Source of the DNA: Phyllobacterium brassicacearum
Lineage (GTDB): Bacteria; Pseudomonadota; Alphaproteobacteria; Rhizobiales; Rhizobiaceae
Direction: 5' to 3'
DNA: 64,000 bases
Assembly (NCBI RefSeq): GCF_003010955.1
Contig: NZ_PGGO01000018.1
Span: forward strand, 42,701 to 106,700
In this document: in pieces, positions 43,649 to 52,925 of the stretch
How the letters are laid out: every line of letters begins with the position of its first letter
How positions within the stretch are numbered: the first letter of the stretch is position 1
Made by a program: the position numbers and the translations under genes
Notes under the pieces: model-generated
The model's input: the letters and a program-made list of their open reading frames with translations, nothing else
Databases searched by the model: none
What the model was told of the DNA's origin: nothing

Positions 43649-44697
43649 GTCGCATTGCGCAATTTCTTTTCCGCCGCAAGGGAGGCAGGGGCTGGCACTG
43701 GACAGATATCGTGACCTGGGTCTGGCTCGTCGGGGGACTGTTCATCATGTTTGGTCCCGCGGTCTGGCTCGTCGGATCGTCGTTCAAGTCGCCCGCGGCG
43801 CTTGCGGAGTTTCCCCCGACCATATTGCCCTATATCACCCAGAAGGTGACCGTCAGTGGCATTGACAAGCCGCTCGATCTTTATGAGGTCACGCTCGAAG
43901 GCGGAAAAACGGTGAAACTCGCTGAAGTGCGGCGCGTCGGTGTGGTCAGCCAGATGGTCGATCCCAGCAATCCGGGAGAGGTTATCAAAGTGAACATCTC
44001 CCAACGCAAACCAGTTCGCGAAATGTCTTTCGCGTCCGAGAACTACACCGGGCCATTCACGCACTTCGATTTCGTGCGGTATCTCTGGAATTCGGTCTTC
44101 GTGACAGTGGTCGCCACGCTGATTACTCTGATCGTCAACTCCATGGCAGCCTTCGCGCTCAGCAAGTATGAGTTTCGTGGCCGAACCATAGCGATGCTGC
44201 TGATCCTGGCAACGCTCATGGTGCCCCTGTCGGTCATCATGGTGCCACTCTATTCGATAGTCTCGGCGCTTGGCCTCTTCAACAGCCTCTGGGGTGTCAT
44301 CCTGCCAACGGTGGCGACACCAACCGGCGTCTTTATCCTGCGCCAATATATGTTGACCATTCCCGACGAACTGATCGATGCGGCTCGCATGGACAAGGCA
44401 TCCGAATGGCAGATTTACTGGCGCATCATCCTGCCTTTAACGGCGCCGGCGCTCGCAGTCCTTGCGATCTTTTCTGTAGTCTGGCGCTGGAACGACTTCC
44501 TCTGGCCCCTGATCGTTTTGTCGCGAAAGGAACTTTACACCCTGCAGGTTGGGCTCAGCATCTATTCTGGCGAGTTGAATGTGCAATGGCACTTTATCCT
44601 TGCCATGACTGTCGTGACCATGATCCCGGTTGTCCTGGTCTTCATCTTCCTGCAGCGCTTCATCACAACTGGCATTGCCGGAACCGGGCTGAAATAA
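43645..44697 (+). CDS. Sugar ABC transporter permease (MalG-like) with periplasmic insert
   Basis: The 350-residue permease starts at the ATG overlapping the upstream stop (ATGA). It has the MalG pattern: a first membrane helix ([30 protein letters not shown]), an EAA loop with [32 protein letters not shown], and the C-terminal [28 protein letters not shown]. Between the first and second helices (about 55-135) is an extra region of roughly 75 residues with beta-strand character ([32 protein letters not shown]). This insert is larger than in standard MalG and could contribute to substrate recognition. Confidence 0.9.
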   Translation: MSRIAQFLFRRKGGRGWHWTDIVTWVWLVGGLFIMFGPAVWLVGSSFKSPAALAEFPPTILPYITQKVTVSGIDKPLDLYEVTLEGGKTVKLAEVRRVGVVSQMVDPSNPGEVIKVNISQRKPVREMSFASENYTGPFTHFDFVRYLWNSVFVTVVATLITLIVNSMAAFALSKYEFRGRTIAMLLILATLMVPLSVIMVPLYSIVSALGLFNSLWGVILPTVATPTGVFILRQYMLTIPDELIDAARMDKASEWQIYWRIILPLTAPALAVLAIFSVVWRWNDFLWPLIVLSRKELYTLQVGLSIYSGELNVQWHFILAMTVVTMIPVVLVFIFLQRFITTGIAGTGLK

Positions 44698-44708
44698 AGG
44701 GGATCGTC

Positions 44709-45776
44709 ATGGGACATATCAAGCTCACCAACGTCGCGAAGTCCTTCGGCAGTGTCGATGTGCTTCATGACATCAGTCTTGAGATAGCCGACAGTGAATT
44801 CGTCGTCTTCGTTGGTCCCTCGGGTTGCGGTAAATCCACCCTACTCCGCATGATTGCCGGTCTTGATCGTCCGAGCAGAGGTGAACTTACGATTGACGGA
44901 AAACTCGTCAACAACGTCCCGGCTGCCGACCGCGGGTTGGCCATGGTGTTTCAATCCTACGCGCTCTATCCGCACATGAGCGTGCGCCAGAACCTCGCGT
45001 TTGGCCTGGAAAACACCAAAATGCCGAAGGCGGAGATAGTCGAGCGTATTGCAGAGGCGGCACGGATGCTCGAGATCGAGCCGTACCTCGAGCGGCGGCC
45101 CGGCCAGCTCTCGGGCGGCCAGCGCCAACGCGTCGCCATCGGGCGCGCCATCGTCCGCCGGCCGGTCGCCTTCCTGCTTGACGAGCCTCTCTCCAATCTG
45201 GACGCTGAACTTCGTGGTTCTACCCGCGCGGAGCTTGCCGCGCTCCACGCAAGGCTTTCAGCCACGATGATCTATGTCACACACGATCAGGTCGAGGCGA
45301 TGACGCTCGCCGACAGGATCGTTGTGCTGCGCGCCGGCCGCGTCGAACAGGTCGGCACGCCGCTGGAACTCTATAATTCGCCTGCCAACCGCTTTGTCGC
45401 TGGCTTCATCGGCTCACCTCACATGAACTTCCTCGATGGCACGATAGAATCGCTCGGACCGAGCAAGGCGGTTGTGGCACTGACCGGTGGTCACCGCGTA
45501 GAAGTCCCGGTCGATGGCACCGCCGCAGGCGCGCGCGTGACCTTGGGCGTCCGTCCGCAGCACATCTCGATCGGCGATAAGCAAGGCATTCCTGCGGAAA
45601 TCAAACTCGTCGAAGCACTCGGTTCCGAGACAGTGCTCCACGCCGACGTAGCCGGTCAGAAGGTGTTGGTGGTTGCTCCGGGACAACACGACCTCATGGC
45701 GGGCGCGGGCATTCACTTGTCGCTCTCGGCGGCACCTCTGCACATCTTCAATGAACAGGGGCTTCGTCTTGGATAG
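44709..45776 (+). CDS. Sugar ABC transporter ATP-binding protein (UgpC/MalK-like)
   Basis: The 355-residue ATPase has Walker [10 protein letters not shown] (about 38-46), Q-loop [10 protein letters not shown], signature [15 protein letters not shown], Walker [12 protein letters not shown] and the H-loop histidine in [19 protein letters not shown]. The C-terminal part (about 240-355) is a TOBE/OB-type regulatory domain as in MalK, UgpC and SmoK, which can bind regulatory proteins or the EIIA phosphocarrier. A ribosome binding site GGGGATC precedes the start. It ends the uronate/oligosaccharide operon. Confidence 0.93.
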   Translation: MGHIKLTNVAKSFGSVDVLHDISLEIADSEFVVFVGPSGCGKSTLLRMIAGLDRPSRGELTIDGKLVNNVPAADRGLAMVFQSYALYPHMSVRQNLAFGLENTKMPKAEIVERIAEAARMLEIEPYLERRPGQLSGGQRQRVAIGRAIVRRPVAFLLDEPLSNLDAELRGSTRAELAALHARLSATMIYVTHDQVEAMTLADRIVVLRAGRVEQVGTPLELYNSPANRFVAGFIGSPHMNFLDGTIESLGPSKAVVALTGGHRVEVPVDGTAAGARVTLGVRPQHISIGDKQGIPAEIKLVEALGSETVLHADVAGQKVLVVAPGQHDLMAGAGIHLSLSAAPLHIFNEQGLRLG

Positions 45777-45939
45777 ATCCATGGATAACAACGACAACGG
45801 CAGGCCCTTTTTGGCCGGGTGCCTGTTCCAAAGCAAAAAGAATTGGCGAAACCAGCAACAAGGGGTTTGCATCCTGGGATAATTCAACTATATGACGACC
45901 CGCACAGGCCATTTGCCGTTGCCGCTTATAGGCAACTGT

Positions 45940-46013
45940 TGGGGAATAGGTTAACGGTAGACCCACGGACTCTGACTCCGTTAGTCCTGGTTCGAATCCA
46001 GGTTCCCCAGCCA
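45940..46013 (+). tRNA. tRNA-Gln (anticodon CTG)
   Basis: A standard class I tRNA with acceptor TGGGGAA pairing with TTCCCCA, D arm, anticodon stem ACGGA/TCCGT around the loop CTCTGAC (anticodon CTG), T arm GGTTCGAATCC and encoded CCA. It decodes CAG glutamine codons. It is an isolated tRNA between two operons. Confidence 0.96.
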
Positions 46014-46186
46014 AGCTTTTCCAATTAAAAATCAATAGATTGGCTTACGATTGGTTCCGCTTGGCCCCTCTGCAGATTGGGCCAGCGATCACTTGTCTTA
46101 GACATCATTGTGAATTGACGGCACTAACGAGATGGGTGCAGCGTAGTTACTGCTGAGGATAAGTGGCGCCTCGTGCGGAGGGAAAG

Positions 46187-46297
46187 ATGCGACTGTTTCT
46201 CGTTTTGATTTTGGTGGCGCTGAGCGGCTGCGTGTCCACTAGCCCGCCTGATGGCGATAGCATTTTACGCCGCCCCTCATGGTCTGGGAACGATTAG
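46187..46297 (+). CDS. Very small lipoprotein (36 residues)
   Basis: The frame encodes a 36-residue precursor starting MRLFLVLILVALSGC, a complete lipoprotein signal peptide with lipobox LSGC (Cys15 lipidated), followed by VSTSPPDGDSILRRPSWSGND. The strong SD GGAGGG lies five bases upstream. Such entericidin-like peptides anchor in the inner or outer membrane. The adjacent residue after Cys (Val) does not give the inner-membrane Asp+2 signal, so outer-membrane sorting is expected. The gene is too short for standard gene finders and sits between tRNA-Gln and the lyase operon. Confidence 0.65.
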   Translation: MRLFLVLILVALSGCVSTSPPDGDSILRRPSWSGND

Positions 46298-46331
46298 GCT
46301 TCCCAAGTCAGCTATTGGCATTCAACCGAGT

Positions 46332-47807
46332 TCAATGTTCCTCGCGAAGGCGACCAGCCAGTTTTGACACATCTTCCCCAAGTGCCCGATCCTCCTCAAG
46401 CTTGCCAGAAATTTCTCGCACAAATACGTACGTTTGCGCCGATCCCTTACCGCAGAGGTGACCGGGCTTGAGATCGATCGCCTGCGTAGCGGCCAACAAC
46501 TCACAAGCGATAACATAGCTCCATAGCTCGACAATCTCGGCACACTTCGCGACAACCAGATGAGTCTGGGTCGCATGGTCCTCCACGCCTTCCGAGACCG
46601 GCAGAAAGTCGAGCATAACCGGATTGGCCTTGTGGCGTATCTGCGCAATGAGCGCCGTGACGGTTTTCTGTAACGGTACGAACCCTGCGGAGGGGCCTCC
46701 TATCGGCGTGAGGTAGCGTGGCAGACCATTTCTAACGGATCCGGTTAGCTGGATGAAGCGAGCCGCGCTTGCGAGTGCCGCCTGCGCGATGGCGATGCCG
46801 AGCGTTTCAAAAGCGAGGGCCAACGCCGGTGTATGGAAATTGCCCGTCGACAAAACCCGATTCTCATCAAGGAGCACCAAAGGGTTGTCCGCCGCTGCGT
46901 TCAGTTCGATCTCTATCGTTTCCGTTGCCGCGTTCAACGCGTGGGCTAATGCACCGTGGATCGACGCGACGCAGCGCAGGCTCAGCGGATCCTGGATAGC
47001 GGATTTTGCCTCGAGTAGCGAGGATCCCTGAAGATGGGCAAGCAGCATTTCCGCCTCCTCTACCTGACCTGCGGCCGGTCGAGCGCGTTGGATGGCAGGC
47101 GTCAGAATGAGTGGATTGCCGCCAAGTGCTTCAAAGCTCAACGCCGCGGCCTGGCGTTGGGAGTCAATAAGCCTAGCCCCATCCGCGGCGATCAAAGCTC
47201 CCTGGCCGACTGAAACCGCCGAAGCATTGAGCAGCGACAGCCCGTCTTTCGGACCAAGCCTGGATGGCCTGAGACCAGCCATTTCAAGCGCCTGTTCTGA
47301 TGAATAGACCTGCCCTTGAAACTCCGCATTGCCCTCTCCGATCAGCGTTTGAGCCATCGATGACAGAAGCACGAGATCTCCAGCACCGATCGAGCCGATA
47401 GACGAAATGACCGGATGCACTTTCTTATTTATTAGAGCGAGCAAATCATCGAAAACCGCCGGGGAAATCCCAGAACCTCCGACAGAAAACATCGATAGTC
47501 GGGCGGCCATGACTGCTCGGGTGACGTCACGCGACAAGGATGGACCAACACCCACGCCGCGACCGCGCACAAGTTGTTGCTGGAACGCGGTGATGTCTTC
47601 AGTGACAGCGGTTTTCAGGTTGGCTCCAAGGCCTGTATTCAACCCATATATCTGTTGGCCGGAAGCGGCTGCCTGATCGAGAAGTACGCGAGCCCTCGCC
47701 AGACGATCATAAACATCGGCGTTGATCTCGACGGTTACGTCCTTGCGGGCGATCGCTGCTATCTCAGCGACTGTCACACCATTTCCGTTGAAAACGATCG
47801 CGCTCAT
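46332..47807 (-). CDS. Aromatic amino acid lyase (HAL/PAL) family protein without canonical MIO triad
   Basis: The 491-residue protein is a member of the histidine/phenylalanine ammonia-lyase superfamily: the Tyr-bearing loop YGLNTGLGANLKT (Y54), the NxxAxNPL region AAADNPLVLLDENRVLSTGNFH and the C-terminal EGVEDHATQTHLVV are present. The cofactor region reads SSIGSIGAGDLVLLSSM (residues 136-151), where HutH has GSVGASGDLAPL. The Ser of the Ala-Ser-Gly triad that forms the MIO cofactor is absent, apparently by a one-residue deletion. The enzyme should not eliminate ammonia by the MIO route; a substrate with a better leaving group, such as a trimethylammonium betaine, would be compatible. It overlaps the next gene by ATGA. 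Confidence 0.88.
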   Translation of the reverse strand: MSAIVFNGNGVTVAEIAAIARKDVTVEINADVYDRLARARVLLDQAAASGQQIYGLNTGLGANLKTAVTEDITAFQQQLVRGRGVGVGPSLSRDVTRAVMAARLSMFSVGGSGISPAVFDDLLALINKKVHPVISSIGSIGAGDLVLLSSMAQTLIGEGNAEFQGQVYSSEQALEMAGLRPSRLGPKDGLSLLNASAVSVGQGALIAADGARLIDSQRQAAALSFEALGGNPLILTPAIQRARPAAGQVEEAEMLLAHLQGSSLLEAKSAIQDPLSLRCVASIHGALAHALNAATETIEIELNAAADNPLVLLDENRVLSTGNFHTPALALAFETLGIAIAQAALASAARFIQLTGSVRNGLPRYLTPIGGPSAGFVPLQKTVTALIAQIRHKANPVMLDFLPVSEGVEDHATQTHLVVAKCAEIVELWSYVIACELLAATQAIDLKPGHLCGKGSAQTYVFVREISGKLEEDRALGEDVSKLAGRLREEH

Positions 47808-48823
47808 GCAAACCGCAACCTTTGGCCAATGTTCGCCGCCTTGGCTTTTTCGAGCATAGCATGGCCAAGCGCGATATCGCTTAGCGAGAGACCGCGATGC
47901 CAGAACAGGATTGTTTCGCCATCATTCTCACGCCCCGTCTTGCGGCCGGCAACGATCTGACCGAGTTCCGCATGCAAGGTCTGCTCGGATAGCTTACCAG
48001 CTTCGACATGTGCCCGGAGCGAACCGAACTTGCCACCTTTGCACTGACCCCAGTCGTCGACCACGAGCTTGTCCATGATATCGGTAAGAGACAATTCGAC
48101 TGCACTCATTGTTCCATATGGTACGACGAAGGCTCCCGGCTTGATCCATTCTGTCTTGAGCATCGGTTGTGGTTCCGGCAAGCGTGAAGCTTCCACGACA
48201 ATATCAGCGCCCTCGACACAGGCGCGCCAATTGTCAGTCACGACAATCTTCTTGCCTAGATCGACCGACAGTTTCGCTGCAAATGCGTCCCGGCTTTCTG
48301 GCCGGCGCGAATGCACGCGAATCTCGTCGAAATCGTAAAGATGGTCGAGCAGCCGGACGTTCCAATAGGCCGTGCCACGTGCGCCGACATGGCCCAGAAT
48401 TTTCGAATCCTTGCGCGCGAGATATTTTGCACCAAGCGCAGTGATCGCGCCTGTACGCATATCGGTGATCACTGTGGCATCGAGAATGGCCCGGGGTGCA
48501 CCGGTACGTGGGTCGAACAGGTTAAGGACACCGAACTCCGACGGATAGTTCAGCTTGTAGTTGTCAACAAAGTCGCCAACAATCTTGACGCCGGCCAGAT
48601 TCAACGGCGCCACATAACCACGCAGCACATTGAAATGACCGTGAAAAGCTGCGTCCGGCTCGAGATGGACCCGCGGCTCAGTCACAGTCTCGCCGTTGCC
48701 CTGCGCGGCGAGCGAAGTTTCGATCGCATTGAGTATCTCCTCATCGGTCAGCGCCAAGGCATCAATGTCGAGGGCGTTCAGATAGTCAATGTAGATGGGC
48801 TTCATGCTGTTCTCTCTGCTCAT
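47804..48823 (-). CDS. Ornithine cyclodeaminase/alanine dehydrogenase-like family protein
   Basis: The 339-residue product is an OCD/mu-crystallin family protein. The substrate-side HGHFNVLRGYVAPLNLAGVKIVGDFVDNYKLNYPSEFG replaces the usual Lys/Arg block; DATVITDMRTGAITALGAKYLA is conserved; the dinucleotide loop is LGHVGARGTAYWN, with a His in place of Gly/Ser before the usual GxGxxA. The C-terminus has ENDGETILFWHRGLSLSDIA. It might be a ketimine reductase or a lyase using NAD. Its start overlaps the stop of the monooxygenase gene (ATGA); the Met at 48805 is an alternative start used by relatives. Confidence 0.85.
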   Translation of the reverse strand: MSRENSMKPIYIDYLNALDIDALALTDEEILNAIETSLAAQGNGETVTEPRVHLEPDAAFHGHFNVLRGYVAPLNLAGVKIVGDFVDNYKLNYPSEFGVLNLFDPRTGAPRAILDATVITDMRTGAITALGAKYLARKDSKILGHVGARGTAYWNVRLLDHLYDFDEIRVHSRRPESRDAFAAKLSVDLGKKIVVTDNWRACVEGADIVVEASRLPEPQPMLKTEWIKPGAFVVPYGTMSAVELSLTDIMDKLVVDDWGQCKGGKFGSLRAHVEAGKLSEQTLHAELGQIVAGRKTGRENDGETILFWHRGLSLSDIALGHAMLEKAKAANIGQRLRFA

Positions 48824-50139
48824 GCGCCACGCGCGGGTATTTTTATACCGAGATTGTCTCGTAACGTGCGACCTTCGTACTCTTTGCGGAAGAGGCCACG
48901 GCGGCGCAGTTCGGGAATGACCAGCGCGATAAAATCCTCAAGCCCCGCCGGAAAATAAGCGCCCATCACATTGAAACCGTCTGCCGCCTTTGCGCGGAAG
49001 CGCTGCTCCAATTCATCGGCAATCTGTGCCGGTGTCCCGATCAATTGCCAGTGTCCGCGCGACCCGGCAAAGTGCCGCGCCAGTTGCCGGATCGACAGGT
49101 TCTCGCGCCGCCCAAGATCAATAATCAATTGTTGGCGGCTCTGGATACCGTCGGTCTGTTGCATCTCCGGCAAAGGCCCTTCCAACGGATATTGTGACAG
49201 GTCCTTGATGCTGAGATAGCTGGCAAGCAACGCCACACCGACCTCATCAGGGATGAGCTCCTGCAGAGCTTCATATTTTGCCCGCGCCTCGCTCTCGGTG
49301 CGCCCAACAATTGGCAATACACCGGGCAATATCTTCAGATCGTCCGGATGGCGACCGAATGCAGCCATGCGCGACTTCAGATCGCTGTAATAATCCTGCG
49401 CCTCTTGCAAAGTCTGCGCTGCCGTGAACACGACGTCGGCGGTACGGGCCGCCAGGTTCTTGCCCGCGTCAGACGCTCCCGCCTGTACCATCAACGGGCG
49501 CCCTTGTTGTGAGCGCGGACTGTCAAGGAGCCCTTTGACGGCGAAATGCGTTCCATGATGATCCGCAGGATATAGCTTGGCCGGGTCGGCGTAGATCTCA
49601 CCGTCAACCACGTATGCTCCGGTATCGACACTGTCCCAGACCGCCGTTGCAGCCCTTACAAACTCTTCTGCCCGCTCGTAACGCTGCGCATGCGGCCGCA
49701 AACCACTTGAAACGAAGTTCTCCGCCTCAAGTTCGCTGGCCGAGGTGACAAGGTTCCAGCCGGCACGTCCGCCACTCAGGTTATCGATTGAGGCCAGTGT
49801 CCGCGCTAGCCCGTAGGGTTCGTTGTAGGTTGTCGATGCCGTTGCCACCAGTCCGATATGCGAGGTGTTCACTGCCAGTGCCGCCAGCAGGCTGAGTGGT
49901 TCGAACATTGTCGAGCGCGCGGCCTGACTCGCGATATTGGCATTGCGTTCGCGGATGGCAGCGGCATCCTCAACGAAAATCATATCGAACTTGGCCGCCT
50001 CGGCCATCCGCGTGAGCGCGATGAAATGATCGATATCGACGCCCGCATTTGCGACGGCATGCGGGTGACGCCAAGCGGCGATGTGGTGGCCGCCTGCCAT
50101 GAGAAACGCACCAAGTTTCATTTGCTCGGCTTGCTTCAT
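48820..50139 (-). CDS. LLM class flavin-dependent monooxygenase (NtaA/SnaA/DszA-like)
   Basis: The 439-residue protein is a luciferase-like (TIM-barrel) FMNH2-dependent monooxygenase. Marks are the N-terminal MKLGAFLMAGGHHIAAWRHP, EAAKFDMIFVEDAAAIR, the FEPLSLLAALAVNTSHIGLVATASTTYNEPYGLARTLASIDNLSGGRAGWNLVTSASE block and AMRFR-type C-terminus RGLFRKEYEGRTLRDNLGI. NtaA, SnaA and DszA relatives cleave C-N or C-S bonds or hydroxylate. The start overlaps the upstream monooxygenase stop. Two such enzymes in a row suggests successive oxidations or use of different parts of one molecule. Confidence 0.9.
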   Translation of the reverse strand: MKQAEQMKLGAFLMAGGHHIAAWRHPHAVANAGVDIDHFIALTRMAEAAKFDMIFVEDAAAIRERNANIASQAARSTMFEPLSLLAALAVNTSHIGLVATASTTYNEPYGLARTLASIDNLSGGRAGWNLVTSASELEAENFVSSGLRPHAQRYERAEEFVRAATAVWDSVDTGAYVVDGEIYADPAKLYPADHHGTHFAVKGLLDSPRSQQGRPLMVQAGASDAGKNLAARTADVVFTAAQTLQEAQDYYSDLKSRMAAFGRHPDDLKILPGVLPIVGRTESEARAKYEALQELIPDEVGVALLASYLSIKDLSQYPLEGPLPEMQQTDGIQSRQQLIIDLGRRENLSIRQLARHFAGSRGHWQLIGTPAQIADELEQRFRAKAADGFNVMGAYFPAGLEDFIALVIPELRRRGLFRKEYEGRTLRDNLGIKIPARGA

Positions 50140-51218
50140 CGCGATGGCCCCGCAGCCCGACCGGCAGGATGTTCAGGCGCCCGAAGGCCGAGATGATCGC
50201 GCAGCGTTTGACCATCATAGAAGCTGCGAAACACACGCCGGGCTATTAGCTCGGGAATAACGAGATCAACAAACGCATCCAAACTTTCAGGCACGAGTGG
50301 CGGCTGGATCCTGAACCCATCCACATTACCGGTCATTGCCCACTGCTGCAGGCTATCAGCAATTTCCCCAGGTGTTCCAAAAAGGGCAAATCCCATTGAC
50401 CGTTCTTCATCGGGAACCAATGAATCGAGTTCCCTACGTAGCTGCTCCGCATCACTCTTCGTGTTGCCGACATAGGGAATGACATCCGCCAGAATCCTCA
50501 CACCCCGCCGTTCTCGGCCATGGCGCGCGAGCCGTTGCATAAAATCCGTGACCAAAGCCCTCGCCTCATCCAGCGATCTTGGTGCGATGAAAATCACTTC
50601 GGCAAATTTCGCGGCAATATCCAGGGTGTGGGGCGTCAGGCGATGCGAGATCACCGGCTTTCCCTGCGGAGAACGATTGACGTTGAGCGGGCCACGCACT
50701 GTAAAATGTTCGCCCTTGTGATTGAGTACGTGCATTTTCTCCGGGACAAAGAAACGCCCGGCCGTCTTGTCGTATATGAAAGCGTCACCCTCCCAGCTGT
50801 CCCAGAGGCCGGTGACGACGTTGACATACTCCGTGTCGCGTTGCGACGACTCTGACGAAGCCACAAGATTCCAGCCTGTCCTTCCCTTGCTGATCGTATC
50901 GAGTGATGCAAAGCGCCGGGCGAGATTATAGGGCTCGTGCTGGTTGGTTGCCGCAGTTGCGATCATACCGATTTGGCGCGCGACCGTTGCCAGCGCAGCG
51001 GCCAGCGTCGTCGGTTCGAAAGGCACGGCCTCCGGCGACAAATCATCGACAGGTCGTACGCCAAAGCGGTCCGCAAGCAGCACGAAGTCAAGTCTCCCCG
51101 CCTGCGCCTTGGCTACCTGCGCCGCCAGATGGGTGAAATCAATTGCTTCCGCCGACCTGCCTGTACGCCTGGCGCCAGGATGATGACCGAATGGCGTTAT
51201 CGATAGTCCGATATGCAT
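50136..51218 (-). CDS. LLM class flavin-dependent monooxygenase (second copy)
   Basis: The 360-residue protein is a shorter luciferase-like monooxygenase: MHIGLSITPFGHHPGARR, TLAAALATVARQIGMIATAATNQHEPYNLARRFASLDTISKGRTGWNLVASSES, and the C-terminal FVDLVIPELIARRVFRSFYDGQTLRDHLGL that ends like its neighbour's. A 30-residue N-terminal part of the paralogue is missing here. It overlaps the DUF427 gene by TAATG and the other monooxygenase by ATGA, so the operon is translated as a coupled unit. Confidence 0.9.
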   Translation of the reverse strand: MHIGLSITPFGHHPGARRTGRSAEAIDFTHLAAQVAKAQAGRLDFVLLADRFGVRPVDDLSPEAVPFEPTTLAAALATVARQIGMIATAATNQHEPYNLARRFASLDTISKGRTGWNLVASSESSQRDTEYVNVVTGLWDSWEGDAFIYDKTAGRFFVPEKMHVLNHKGEHFTVRGPLNVNRSPQGKPVISHRLTPHTLDIAAKFAEVIFIAPRSLDEARALVTDFMQRLARHGRERRGVRILADVIPYVGNTKSDAEQLRRELDSLVPDEERSMGFALFGTPGEIADSLQQWAMTGNVDGFRIQPPLVPESLDAFVDLVIPELIARRVFRSFYDGQTLRDHLGLRAPEHPAGRAAGPSR

Positions 51219-51967
51219 TATTCCGCGTTGCCACTGCTGACGCGGATATCAACCTTTTCATTGTAGAATGAGATCAGCCCCTTGATCATACTGCTTTCGG
51301 GGAAAGGCTCGCGATAGTACCAGACGATGTTCTCATGGCGTTTGCCGTCGAGATCAAAATGATAATAGGACGCCGCCCCCTTATAGGGACAGTACGTCGT
51401 GTAGTCGCTTGGAACGAGTGTCCCCTCAACCAGATCATCAACCGGAAAATAGTAGCGGGCAATCATTCTGGTTTCGAACAGAAAGATTGCCCGTCTGGTC
51501 CGTGCCACGAGCTTTCCATCGACGAATACTTCAACTAAGCGCGAGCTCGGCAGGGTGTCGATCCGCCAGTAGGCATTGCGCGGATGGCCGAAGATTTCCC
51601 GATCTTCCTCGAACCAGTGCACCGATCGCCAATCGACCGTCACATAGTCGCCGAGTTCAGGTATGCCGACCTGTGCTCCATCATAGCTCCACGCCTTTTC
51701 GGGCAACGTTATGCCATTCGACTGCAGCGACCAGAACGTCTTCGTTCCAAAGAGTGGGGCCGGTTCACTTTTTGACGTGGCTGTCAGTGCGCCTGCAACA
51801 AAATCAGCCCTCGGCAAATAATAGGTCGGATGACCGCCATTCTCGTAGATGACAATGGCATGTGTGGTGTCTGCGATGAAATGGTCGCCAAGCTTCAGGC
51901 GAATACGCCGTATGACCGGCTCAATCAAAACAGTAGGTATTTCCGAGGAACGATAGGCGATAGACAT
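51218..51967 (-). CDS. DUF427 domain protein (two copies)
   Basis: The 249-residue product has two DUF427 domains. The first spans about 15-120 (LKLGDHFIADTTHAIVIYENGGHPTYYLPRADF), the second about 135-235 (VEVFVDGKLVARTRRAIFLFETRMIARYYFPVDDL ... VPSDYTTYCPYKGAASYY). DUF427 proteins are small beta-rich proteins of unknown role, often next to amine- or sulfur-compound catabolism genes. It is in the same coupled operon as the monooxygenases. Confidence 0.85.
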   Translation of the reverse strand: MSIAYRSSEIPTVLIEPVIRRIRLKLGDHFIADTTHAIVIYENGGHPTYYLPRADFVAGALTATSKSEPAPLFGTKTFWSLQSNGITLPEKAWSYDGAQVGIPELGDYVTVDWRSVHWFEEDREIFGHPRNAYWRIDTLPSSRLVEVFVDGKLVARTRRAIFLFETRMIARYYFPVDDLVEGTLVPSDYTTYCPYKGAASYYHFDLDGKRHENIVWYYREPFPESSMIKGLISFYNEKVDIRVSSGNAE

Positions 51968-51992
51968 TTTTTCTCTCCCAATCTGAGCAAAA

Positions 51993-52925
51993 TCATACCG
52001 AGAAGATTGCGTCCCGTTTCAGTTGACCTTTCACAACACCGCCGCCATCGACGACGGCAAGAACGTCGGTGTTGGCGGCAACCATCAATGCCAACGCGTC
52101 GCGCAAATTGCTGTTCGGCGCAACTTTGGCGGCATCTTCACGAGGTACTTCGCTGTTCATGGCGTCGTTGACCGTAAACAAGCTGAGTCGCTTGATCGCG
52201 CGATCGATGCCGACGAAGTTTTCCACGAAAGCGTCCGCAGGATGAGAAAGCACGGTGTCAGGTGTATCGTACTGGACAATCTTGCCGCTTTTCATGATGG
52301 CGATCCGATCACCAAGCCGGATGGCCTCGTCGAGATCGTGGGTCACGAGCACAACTGTCTTGCGCACACGCTGCAATATCTGGCGAAATTCGTCCTGAAG
52401 CCGGGTCCGGGCAATCGGGTCGATCGCCCCAAATGGTTCATCCATCAGCAAAACCGGCGGATCAGCCGCTAGAGCACGCGCCACGCCGATGCGCTGGCGC
52501 TGACCGCCCGAAAGTTGCCGTGGATATCGCTTGAGCATTTCCTGCGGGTCCAGCCCGACGAGATGCAGCAGTTCTTCCGTGCGCCTTTTGATCTTCGTTT
52601 CAGTCCAGCCAAGCAGCTTTGGCACCGCTGCGATGTTCTGCGCGATTGTCATGTGCGGGAAGAGGCCAACTTGCTGGATCACATAACCGATATGGCGACG
52701 TAGTTTCACAGGATCAACCCTGGTGATATCCTCACCGTTGACGATGATCTTGCCTTCGGTCGCCTCGATAAGCCGGTTGATCATCCGCATGGTCGTCGTC
52801 TTGCCGCAACCGGAAGGGCCGATCAGTGCTGTCGTCGTCCCCTCCGATACTACAAGCGACAAATCGTCGACCGAAGCCGCACCACCCTCGGTATAGCGTT
52901 TGGTCACATGTTCCATCGTGATCAT
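51993..52925 (-). CDS. Quaternary amine/osmoprotectant-type ABC transporter ATP-binding protein (OpuCA-like)
   Basis: The 310-residue ATPase has Walker A GPSGCGKTT, Q-loop YVIQQVGLFPHMT, signature [16 protein letters not shown] and Walker B VLLMDEPFGAIDPIART, closest to OpuCA/ProV-type ATPases with the extended lever. The C-terminal 60 residues (from about 245) resemble one CBS-type half-domain (NLRDALALMVAANTDVLAVVDGGG). These energise import of glycine betaine, choline, carnitine or related compounds, including ergothioneine in the EgtU-type systems. The start codon overlaps the upstream permease stop (ATGA). Confidence 0.92.
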   Translation of the reverse strand: MITMEHVTKRYTEGGAASVDDLSLVVSEGTTTALIGPSGCGKTTTMRMINRLIEATEGKIIVNGEDITRVDPVKLRRHIGYVIQQVGLFPHMTIAQNIAAVPKLLGWTETKIKRRTEELLHLVGLDPQEMLKRYPRQLSGGQRQRIGVARALAADPPVLLMDEPFGAIDPIARTRLQDEFRQILQRVRKTVVLVTHDLDEAIRLGDRIAIMKSGKIVQYDTPDTVLSHPADAFVENFVGIDRAIKRLSLFTVNDAMNSEVPREDAAKVAPNSNLRDALALMVAANTDVLAVVDGGGVVKGQLKRDAIFSV

